Shown: positions 42,420-51,863 of the stretch, one piece after another
Layout: each line of letters starts with the position of its first letter
Position numbering within the stretch: the stretch's first letter is position 1
Assembly: GCA_043228905.1 (NCBI GenBank)
Contig: JBHGNT010000017.1
Span: 10,912,001 to 10,976,000, forward strand
Direction: 5' to 3'
Length of the DNA stretch: 64,000 bases
DNA from: Azolla caroliniana
Lineage: Eukaryota; Polypodiophyta
The notes under the pieces: generated by a model
Databases searched by the model: none
What the model was told of the DNA's origin: nothing
The model's input: the letters and a program-made list of their open reading frames with translations, nothing else
Program-made: the position numbers and the translations under genes

Positions 42420-43888
42420 CGGCATTATTTTTATTGGCCGTGTCGACCCATTCTTTTGCTGCCTGTCGTACTTCATCCTGGATTTGCCACTAAGTAGTCT
42501 GTGCTTTACTCCGGGTAGTGACCGTTTGAACATCGGCCATGATACTGTTTACCGCGGGGGCCTTGCCACGGTTGGTTGTCTGACATTGTGTGGCGTAGTG
42601 GCCTGGTTGGTTACATTTAAAACATGTGATGTTGGCCGAGCTGCTGGTGTCCGCTCGGTCTGTGTGTGGAAGTTGTTGTTGTTGATCCTCGGTCTCGTTT
42701 GGCGGTGGGTTGTTCCGAGGTGCGTTGGAGTTGCGCTGGTCATGTTGAGGAGCGTCCCGTCGGCAGTTGTGATTAGGTCTTCTGTTGTTGCGTGTGTTTC
42801 GATTGCCGTTTCGCCGATCTATGCGTGAGTTTCTTCGGTCATACCGATCATCGCGATCGTCATCGTATCAAGCATAATCGTCGTGCCGGTCATCGCGATA
42901 ATAATCACGGCGATTATCACGTTGGTAGTCGTCGTTTCGGCGCCATCGATCTGGGGATCGCGGTTGGTCGTTATCCTAGTCGCGGTAGATATATCACTCG
43001 TCCTGCCGAGAGTATGTATTTCGTGGCTCGATCTGGCAGACCGGTGCTTCCGTTGTGCGGTTCAACATATTATATTCGCATTGCTCGACCATGTGAGCTC
43101 GAGATTGACAGATCAGACACTGGTCGGTGGGGACATTCGAGGGCTAGGTGTCCTGATCCTGAACACGCGGTGCATTGGAGGGCTTGGCGAAAGCGATTGT
43201 CCTCTTGGGCAAGAGCGTTTTGCAAGGATGTCATCGAGAAGACCGTGCCATGCTGGTTCCGATCAAGGGCGAGAACGCGCGCTATGACTTGTTCGATAGT
43301 ATGGTTGGCGAAATTTGTAAGTGCGAGAGTCGTTCGTAGAGGCTCTCGTAAACTGGATAGGAAAGTGTCCGGTATATGTTGTGCCGAGACATCATCGGCC
43401 ACTTGTCTGTAGAGATCCTGGAACCGGATCGTGAACTGCGTGACCGTTTCGTGCGGTTCTTGGCATATAGAGAAGAATTGTCGTAGCAGTTCCCGTTTAG
43501 GCACCTCGCGATGAAAAAGTTCAAGGAACTTTGTGCGCACAATTTGGAAAGTGGTGGCCTCTCCTATTTTGAGACGAGAGTACCATCGTGCGACCGGTCC
43601 CTCGAGGGAGAGTGTGAACTCGGCAATCTTCGATGCATCGATTTCGGCCGGTGTGAGGCAGTGCGTGGAGTGGTTAGCCTGCCACGTGGATATGAAGGCA
43701 CGGACGTGTGACTCCGCGTCAGGTCCGTCGGCATATCGTGGGTATGAGTACGACATGATGTCGTACTGTGGTTCTTCTGGTAGCCCCGGAAAAGGGTTTA
43801 GTTCCGGTTGGTTGACCTCCGGAGGGCTCGACGGGGGTGCTGGTGGTGAATCCACTCGCGATCGAGTGTCCGGTGGCGAGGATTGCAC
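42420..43888 (-). pseudogene. Gag of element D
   Basis: MQSSPPDTRSRVDSPP start, then SYPRYADGPDAESHVRAF, FLELFHREVPKRELLRQFF and FTIRFQDLYRQ in the capsid core. Knuckles: CTACSGSGHLALECP and CLICQSRAHMVEQC in another frame near 43100. An Arg/Asp/Tyr-rich linker follows, then CFKCNQPGHYATQC near 42600. Frame changes near 43070 and a stop near 42490. Confidence 0.85.
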
Positions 43889-44061
43889 TGGACAAGCCCT
43901 CGATTGATCGGGAAAGGATTGGTCAGTGACCGCCGAGTCGGAAGTTCCTTCGACTGGCTCAGGGCGTTGGGCAGGTGGCCGAGACCTCGTGGTGCGAGAG
44001 GGCGCCGTAACGGCGGCTGGTGGTTACCTTCAACGAAGTTCGCTGTGCACTCACAGCTGTA

Positions 44062-44077
44062 ACCGGGCGTGCCAAAT
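44062..44077 (-). other. Primer-binding site of element D
   Basis: Minus strand TTTGGCACGCCCGGT follows the 5' LTR end after two bases. Element A has TTTTGGCACGCTCGGT. Confidence 0.6.
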
Positions 44078-44079
44078 TG

Positions 44080-44540
44080 TGTTACCCGTTCCTTTGGGTG
44101 AACACCTTCGATAGATCTGCGTCTATCGGTCTTCAAGGGCGTGGTACGTGAAGGCTCGTACAGAGGCGTCGAGAGAGATACAGGGCTCAGAGAGAAAACA
44201 CTAGCAAGGTTTTGATAGACGTGGCGGCGTGAAACTCATAGGTATAGATCGAACCACAGACTGATGCAACAAAAATAGGCACAATTAAGATATATTACTA
44301 TGGTAGAAAAGATTACAGAACACGGCCTATGGCCGGTGACCTTACGAGTGTATCTAATTACGAATGACCAAGCTAGTGCTTCCACCTATATTTTCTTCTC
44401 TCTCTCCCTTTTTTCTGAGGTACTGCTCCTCGTTTAAATAACTTTTCCCCTAACACACAACCGAGCCATCGGTGGCCCGTGATACTCGGACTCGGCGTTT
44501 GCTAATTTCCTAATTTTACATTTTTATCCTCTGGACAACA
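44080..44540 (-). repeat. 5' LTR of element D
   Basis: 461 bases matching 34584-35044. About nine substitutions, roughly 2 percent. Confidence 0.9.
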
Positions 44541-44545
44541 CATCT

Positions 44546-45610
44546 TCGTCGTTGTCCGGCGTCGTCTGGTCTGGCCGCCTCCGTTTTGGCGCTGTTCGGC
44601 CACTACGACCACTCTTAGGTCGCTCTCCGGCCTCTCCTCCGTCTCTGTCGGTGTTCTAGCCTTCGAGCCATCTTAGTCCGGCTCGTTCTGGTTGGTTTTC
44701 CGGCAGTTACTTCGGTTGTTGTCCGTCGTCTTTCGGTCGTGCATCCGGTCTATCGTCCTGGCCGCCTGTCTGCATCCGGTTATTCCGACCAGTTTCCGGC
44801 CCTTCCGACCGCTCTCCAACCGCTCAGACTGTTGCCCGGTTGCTCTTCAGTCACTGTCTGGCCGTTATTCGGCCATTCCGACCTCTCTACGGTCGCTCCG
44901 ACTGTTGTCCGGCCACTTAGACACTTCGGCTGCTATCCGGTCACTCCGGCCTCTCTTGCCCGCTGTCCGGCCATTCCGGCGAGTTCTACCCATTTGGTTG
45001 TAGTTCTGGTTCCTTGTACTCGGCCATCTGACTAGTCGTGTCTTTCCGCGTCGGTTTGTATTTCTTTCGCTTTCTTAATTGCCTTCTCCATCTTTGTTCC
45101 AACAATTCCCTTTGGTCCAGTCGTTTGCTTTCTGGCCATGTGTGTCCGGTCATATGTGGATAGAAATGCACTCTCGCATCTTTGGAAGATACAACATGTG
45201 GTGGTTGGGTCTCGCATAGATCATAGGCTTTATTTCTCCCTTGCTTTTTTCTTCTTTCTTTGCGATCAGATCCACGCCAAAAAGACCAATCACATGTCAA
45301 ACAAAATACACTTGTATAGACATTAATTTGTATCAGAATCATGGCACGGATAATCAATCTGTCATTTCTTGCTTCTCATGCACATCATGGTCACCATTTT
45401 TTGCATATTGTTGTCGATTCCATTTCTTGCAGATCATCACCACGTAACATTCTTCATCTTCCTTGCGCACAACATCACCCTGTTGCATTCCTCGATGACT
45501 TTCAATCACCATCACCATTTCTTGCATATTTTGTCATTATTGACTTGCATCGCCATGTATCATTCTTCGACTCCGTCTCCAAAGGGGCCGCCTTAGTGGT
45601 CGCCAAAAGG
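44546..45610 (-). other. Internal region of E, upstream part
   Basis: Starts with the primer site at 45608-45595. Minus strand 45357-44986 is open for 123 codons and basic (QRWRRQLRKRKKYKPTRKD), not recognised. 44560-45000 consists of imperfect CCGGYCATTCCGAC-type repeats. No confident gene. Confidence 0.5.
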
Positions 45611-46241
45611 TGTTGTAGGTTTTAGGGTTAGGGTTAAGGACGATGATGATGATGAATGATAACTATGATGATTGGTAATGAAGATAGACATGGTGATGGA
45701 GAGTATGATGGTGAGAGAGATCATATAGAGAAGCATTGCGGGGTGGGGGGTGGTGCCTAGAATGGCTCCACCCCCCTCCCAAGGGGGTTCAACGTGAGAG
45801 AGGGAGAGAGAAGAGAAAAGGTGTCAAAGAGAGAGAGATTAGAGAGAAAATGTTCATTCATGTTTCATTCATTCCCCATAAGGGGTTAAATAGTAGAAGA
45901 GGGGGTAGATACATAGGGGTGTAGGCCCCCTCGAGCATTCATACTGGACACTCACTCACACCTCCTCGTATCCATCCACATGTTTCATTCATTCCCCATA
46001 AGGGGTTAAATAGTACAAGAGGGGGTAGATACATAGGGGTGTAGGCCCCCTTGAGCATTCATACTGGACACTCACTCACACCTCCTCGTATCCATCCACA
46101 TGCACACATGTGTGCATGTGTTCACATACGTATCGACTCACAATTACATTTATGCCTCCGACACATACACAACAACATCATGTTAACATTCGACCCTCGA
46201 TCATCACACTTGACTCTCCGTACATCTCGTACGGGGTAACA
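45611..46241 (-). repeat. 5' LTR of element E with internal duplication
   Basis: 631 bases, longer than the 3' LTR by exactly one tandem duplication of 120 bases (45859-45978 and 45979-46098). Otherwise about six substitutions separate the LTRs. Confidence 0.85.
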
Positions 46242-46490
46242 AATGTCTTCATTACTATCTCCTGCCTTTTTGGAGCGAGGCGGTTTTTGCAATGACCAAT
46301 TTGGTTAGGAAATACCATGATAAAGAAATCAAGTAAAACTATAAAGACACATACCCATTCTCTAAATACAATGAAGAATTCTTCCAAAGCCCTATAAGAT
46401 GATTTCATAGGGCAAGCTTGCTCTACTTCCTCCCATGTTGGTAGGGGAAATTTCTTCATCATTACCTCTTGGATCTTCATGCATACTTTA
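46242..46490 (-). pseudogene. Upstream exon of DNA methyltransferase relic
   Basis: Minus strand PLPTWEEVEQACPMKSSYRA, LEEFFIVFREW is preceded by TTTTTTAG (acceptor-like) and followed by GTATGT (donor-like). A second open stretch next to the TSD continues in frame into 33145. No specific domain recognised here; assigned by continuity with 31900-33145. Confidence 0.4.
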
Positions 46491-46826
46491 TGGCTAAAAA
46501 ACTAAAGAAATCATTGGTCAATCATCAAAACAAAACAACAAGCCAATCAAAGAAGAATCAATCTGTCACAGACACACCAACCATGAACTCAGGTGAAGCA
46601 CGGATGACAAGGCTATGAGGAACTTAGGAAGCTAGGATTGAGATTACATCATGAAGACAACAATGACGAACGAGACAAGATGGAATTGAACAAGAATACT
46701 AGATTAATGTGTTAATGAATGGTGTTGAATCCCTTGAAATATCTCTAGAACATACCCGACAAATATCTCTAGAATATACCCGTCTAGAATACACCATAGA
46801 ATATTTCTAGAATATACTAAAGACTA

Positions 46827-46839
46827 GAATATTCTGGAA
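46827..46839. promoter_or_regulatory. Heat-shock-element-like motif in LTR K
   Basis: GAATATTCTGGAA fits nGAAnnTTCnnGAAn. Further GAA/TTC modules precede it from 46740. Confidence 0.45.
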
Positions 46840-46848
46840 TGTACTGTG

Positions 46849-47152
46849 TGTTGGGGACAAGGTCATCAGTGCGGAGAACAAACAACATTTGTGTTGGTGA
46901 AGAACCTGCGTATACGAATGAGACAATATACACACAGAGAGAGGGAGAGAGATAGGCACAAAAGAAACATTATATTTCTCAATAGCAACAGTTACAAAAT
47001 AACCACCAACCTTTAACTAAAGGTTACAAAGTCACTTTATATAGTGACTATCTTAGGGCAACTGCCCTTTATGCTATTTATAGAAATAGCCCAAACTTGG
47101 GATGTCCATAAAGGACAGTGTGAATATGGCCATTATACACTCGTATTTGATA
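46849..47152 (-). repeat. 3' LTR of copia L
   Basis: TGTTGGGG...TTTGATA on the plus strand, 304 bases. Polypurine tract ACTGGGGAG adjoins at 47153. Confidence 0.85.
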
Positions 47153-47439
47153 CTCCCCAGTAATGGGCGTATACATGGGTTATACTAAAGTTACAGGTAT
47201 ATACAAGGTGGTCGGACATATCGGTTTTGTTTGAGTTGGCAGGATCCGAAGACTGAAGCCCGAACCGACCAGGTTGGAATAGCTGAAGCCGATCCTCAAA
47301 GAACTGATGTCTGTTGTCCGAAACCATCTTGTGCTGTGTGTCCAACTTTAACTAGACCAATTTTTCGTTATGCCCATCTAGTGCCGAAGGGACCGGAAAC
47401 GATCCGCCGAAAGACACTTGGTCATTCCATCTGTGACAT

Positions 47440-50194
47440 TATTGGTTGTGGATATTTTCTCGAGACCGATTTTCCCTGAAATGACGCAGTCCCGAATGAA
47501 GTGATATCGAAGGTCGATATGCTTGGAGGCGTTGTGGTGAATCAAATTCTTTGACAAAGCAACAACACCCTGACTGTTGCTGTAGACAATTGGAGCCGAG
47601 TCGAGGCCGACTTGTCAAAACGTGTGCGCCAGCCGACCGAGCCATAAAGCTTCTTTTGCCGCGTAGGATGTAGCTACATATTCCGCTTCGATCATTGAGG
47701 TGGTTGTGCACTCCTGAAGTTTCGACTTCCACGAGATTGCTCCATTGCCGAATTTGAAACAATATCCAGTTGTTGATTTCCAACTATCCACACAGCCGGT
47801 GAAGTCCGAGTCGGTGTAACCAACTACACTTGAGGTTGAGTTCGGGCGAAAAAGAATGCCATGGTCTTTTGTGCCAGCTAGACATCTGAACACATGCTTG
47901 ACTGCGTTCCAGTGCGATCGGCCTGGGTTGTGCATGAATCTGCTGATGACTCCTACGACGTGAGAAATATCTGGCCATGTCGCGACCATCGCGTACATAA
48001 GGGAGCCGACTGCCGGTGCATACGGTACCGACTTCATATCTTCCCCATCCGGACCAGATGTCGGGCAGTCTCGCTGAGACAACCGAAGGTTAATGGGGAG
48101 TGGGGTCGAAGCAGACTTGGCCGAGTGCATGTTGAAGCGTTCCAAGACACAACCGATGTAGTCGGTTTGAGACAAGAAAAGTTGTTGTTTATCGCGATGC
48201 CGACTAATCTTCATACGAAGTATGTGTCTGGCTGGACCAAGGTCCTTCATGGCAAACTTCAACCACAGTTTCCGAACGAGTTCGGTGAGCTCTCCAACAT
48301 GTTGACCAGAGAGTAGCATGTCGTCCACGTAAATGATGAGGAAGACGGGAGACCCGTCTTGAGCTATTTTGGTGAAGAGATAGTGGTCCTCGCTCTTGGA
48401 AAAGACGACCGACTGGATGAAGTCGTTGAACTTCTTGTACCACTGTCGCGGTGCCTATTTCAGGCCGTATAAACTCTTCCTGAGTCGGCAGACTAGATGT
48501 TCCTGGCCCGATGCTACAAAGCCTTTCGGCTGCTCCATATAGATTTCCTCCTGTAGGTCACCGTGGAGGAATGCTGTTTTTACATCTAGCTGAATCAACT
48601 CCAGGTTGTCGGCGGCCACGACGCCGAGCATGAAACGAAGGGTTGTCATTTTCACCATTGGTGAAAAGATTTCGTCGAAGTCGACACCATGTTCTTGTCG
48701 AAATCCCTTCGCAACTAATTTGGCCTTGTACTTTGGGTTGGTCAAGTCGGACGTCTCTTTTAGTCGATAGACCCACTTACACGGAAGAGCACGTCGATTC
48801 TTCGGTAATTCGACCAAGTCCCAAGACTTGTTTGTGCGAATGGAGTGCATTTCCAACTCCATCGCCAGATGCCAGGTGGCTGAGTCGGCAGATGCCGATG
48901 CTTCTTCGTAAGACGTCGGTTCGCTGGCGTCGGTAAAGAAAATTCCGGGAGAGTACCTTTCCGGAGGTTGCAATAGTCTCTCGGATCTTCGAGGTATGAT
49001 TGGACTGGTCGCACTAGGTATAGGTGTCGGATGGTCGGAAGCCGAGTCATTCGGCTGTGCTGAATCAATGGATTCAGTGCGGGAGGTGTCGGTTACCCAT
49101 GGAACCGATCTCGTGTTGTGGGCTGGGCCTTCATGAAGGGTTGGCACTTCGGAGAATATTACCCTTCAGACCTTAATAGGCCTTTCGGCCGTTTTATGCA
49201 TAGCTAACTTGTTGAACACGACGTTTGAACTTCAGACGATTTGTCTGTGCTCGAGGTCCCAGAATCGGTATCCGATCTCGCCGTCGGGTCTATATCCAAG
49301 GAAAACACATTTCCTTGATCTTGGTTCGAGTTTCCAGCGGTCGTCTTTCGGTATGAGGGCATACGCCTCGCAGCCAAAGATCCTTAGCTTGTCATAATTC
49401 GGCTTACTGCCGGTCCATATTTCTTGAGGTATTTTAAGTCTTAGAGGTCTACTTGGCGACATATTTATTATGTGTACTGCCGTAAGTAGGGCCTCTACCC
49501 AGAAGCCATCCTACAGTTCGGAGTGTTGGAGCATGGATACTACGTGTTTTTGAATCGTCCGATTCATGCGTTCTGCAATTCCGTTCTGCTCCGGACTATA
49601 AGGTGCCGTATATTCACGTCGAATGCCGTGTTCCCGGCAAAATTTGACGAATTCTTCAGACTTGAATTCTCCTCCGTTGTCGGTTTGGAGAAATTTCAGT
49701 TTTCGACCGGTCTGATTTTCGACCATTGCAAGCCATTCGGAGAAGATCGAGAACACCCGATCTTTGGTTCTAATGGGGTAAGCCCACACCTTCCGAGTCG
49801 AGTCGTCAATAAAACTAATGAAGTATGAAGCACCACTGAGAGATTGATGTGGCATCGGGCCACAGACGTCCGAGTGGACCAAATCGAGGGGACTCAATTC
49901 TCTTGATGCTGATGTCAGGTGTGATGCGGCTACATGTTTGCCATACTGGCAATGCTCGCAGAATTGGTGATCCGAGAAGGAGAGTTTGGGGATGTAACTG
50001 GCTCTGGATAGGTGCGTTATGCCGGCCTTGCTAAGGACTCCAAGTCGTCTGTGCCATAACGATGACACGGGGATATCAACCAGAAATAAGTCACCCTCTG
50101 GTCCTTGAGCAAAGATGACATATAAAGGGTACAAAGAGTGTACCGTTGGTTCTCGAGCAAGCAGGAGGTTCCCTTTGTGGAGTGGCTTCGTCAA
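47440..50194 (-). pseudogene. Integrase, RT and RNase H of copia L
   Basis: Pre-integrase: LWHRRLGVLSKAGI, CEHCQYGKH. Integrase: DLVHSDVCGPMPH, FISFIDDSTRK, LQTDNGGEFKSEEF and YSPEQNGIAERMNRTI (D, D, E all kept). [58 protein letters not shown]. RNase H: GYTDSDFTGCVDSWKSTTGY, EAEYVATSYAAKEALWL, HIDLRYHFIRDCV. Single TAG stops break it at about 49510, 48449 and 47612, otherwise the frame is well kept. It would be expressed as one polyprotein with gag. Confidence 0.9.
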
Positions 50195-50497
50195 GCTGTC
50201 CGACTGAGATCAAGGGTCTTGAGAGCTCAGGAACGTGTCAAACGTTTTCTAGTACGAGTGTGGAGCCACCCAGAAGGTTGAGCTCTACGGTGCCGATTTC
50301 GATTATAGCACAGTGCTGCGAGTTTCTGACTCAAACTGAGTCAGAGTGCCAGTCAGACTATTGCCGAAACTGAGATCGGTGAGGTGTCACATGATACGAT
50401 GCGCCTGAGTCCAGGAGACATGTGCTCGATTCCTCAGTTGTAAGCAGAACTTCTGATTCGACTGGGTTCTCTATGGACAATATGTTCGGGTCGGTTG

Positions 50498-51267
50498 TCA
50501 AAATTTTGGCTGAAGAGCCGACATAGTTGACCTCATGCCAGCTACTCTTCTGATCTGCTCTCTGAGCTTTGTTGGTTTTTTCTTTGAGTGCCCAACAGTC
50601 AGCTTTGATGTGTCCCGGTTTCTTGTAGTGTTGCAGATTCGGTTGTCCCGGGACTTGCTCCGGCTTCGCTGATTGTTCGGCGGTCGGGAAGAACTTCTTC
50701 CCCAGTTGTTCGATCGGTCGGTCGAACCTTGTACTACGTAAGCTTCATCTGCCGAGTCTTTGGAGAAAGACTTTCTCCGAGCTGCTTCAGTCAGAATTGC
50801 GCTCATGACTTCTAAGTACTTAACGACAGTTGTTGACGCATTGCATACGGTTGTAATGAAAGTTTTCCAAGAAGAGGGGAGACTACTCATGAGTATCATT
50901 GCTCTGAGTTCATCCTCGATTGCCGTCCCCTGAGTCGAGATTTGGGAGCTTATGCTTTCGTACTCGTTGAGGTGTGCTTGAACCGAATCAGATTCTTTCA
51001 TCCGCAAGTTGTAGAGGCGCCGGATCATATACATCTTTGTTGCAGTGACCTCCTTTTCATAAGTTTTCGACAGTGTTTTCCATAGTTCAAAAGCTGTCGA
51101 GCACGATTGCACTGTGAAGTACACTGAGTCCAATAAGTGCATTCGAATCGTGGCGCGGATGATTCTGTCCAGCTTTAGCCATTCGTTTGCCTTGTATGCT
51201 TCTAGAGGATTTTCATTCTCAATCGGGTCTATCTGACCCTTGACTATGAGATAGTCCTGCATTTGTT
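50498..51267 (-). pseudogene. Gag of copia L, main part
   Basis: LIVKGQIDPIENENPLEAYK, WLKLDRIIRATIRMHLLDSV, SFYF-type core with FELWKTLSKTYEKEVTATKM, LNEYESISSQISTQGT and LMSSLPSSWKTFITTV. The knuckle region near 50620 is frameshifted. The first codons (MASTSSSSEMSLRRFDGSN) lie at 56624-56551 on the far side of M. A TAG replaces the usual Trp just before the break. Confidence 0.8.
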
Positions 51268-51853
51268 ATTGGGAACTCGACGTTCCTTATGTCCGACGCT
51301 CGGCCACAACCGAGATTCTTTACATACACAGAAAAACAGGTAATGAAAAAGCGACACAAAAAAAAAAAAGGGAGAGAAATGGTGCACAGGAGGTATACGT
51401 GGAAAACCCCAAAATAGGGGGAAAAAACCACGGCAGCCCACAAGCTGCAAACTGTCACTATGCAGAAATATACAACAGTGAGATCACTGAGGCAACGACC
51501 TCGTGCTCACAGATCTTCGCCACATGCGGCGGTTACAACAGAGGCAACGACCTCGTCTCTCTCTCTCTCTCTCTATCTCTCTGTACAGTTACGCGCTCTG
51601 ATTTCTTCTTGCACCAACAAGGAAGAATAATAATGACAACAACATAACTAAAAGTTTTCCCTAAGTCATATTTATACTAATATGACTTTTCGGCTATTTA
51701 CAAATGTAGCCTTGATGAGCTTCATCCGGTTCTCCGCAGTCGGGCCTACACCATCCGACTATCCGCAGTCGGGATCTCCCCATCCGGTTCATACCGTTTG
51801 TTCGTCGGCACTGTTCTTCTCCCTTTCCATCTGGAGGGACCTGTCTACCAACA
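51268..51853 (-). repeat. 3' LTR of copia M
   Basis: 586 bases. Polypurine tract GAAGGGGGAGTT (minus strand) at about 51854-51866. Contains a CT run near 51560. Confidence 0.9.
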
Positions 51854-51863
51854 AACTCCCCCT

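Larger units (their letters stand above)
34584..44540 (-). mobile_element. Ty3/gypsy element D with third ORF
   Basis: LTRs 34584-35044 and 44080-44540, both 461 bases with about nine differences. Perfect TSD CATCT at 34579-34583 and 44541-44545. Order on the minus strand: primer site, gag, protease, RT, RNase H, integrase, ORF3, 3' LTR. Pol has a few stops and one frameshift, so this copy is probably dead, though nearly complete. The RT (SGYNQIRMHPEDQEKTAF, VFLDDFAVYG) places it near the Athila/Tat side of gypsy, not with chromoviruses. It sits inside element E. Confidence 0.9.
33146..46241 (-). mobile_element. LTR element E, non-coding (LARD-like), split by D
   Basis: LTRs 33146-33656 and 45611-46241 are flanked by a perfect 5-bp TSD AATGT (33141-33145, 46242-46246). 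Without D, the internal part is only about 2 kb (33657-34578 and 44546-45610). It shows no gag or pol homology. The primer site TTTTGGCGACCAC on the minus strand at 45595-45608 sets the orientation and matches element N. It therefore depends on other elements to move. Confidence 0.8.
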
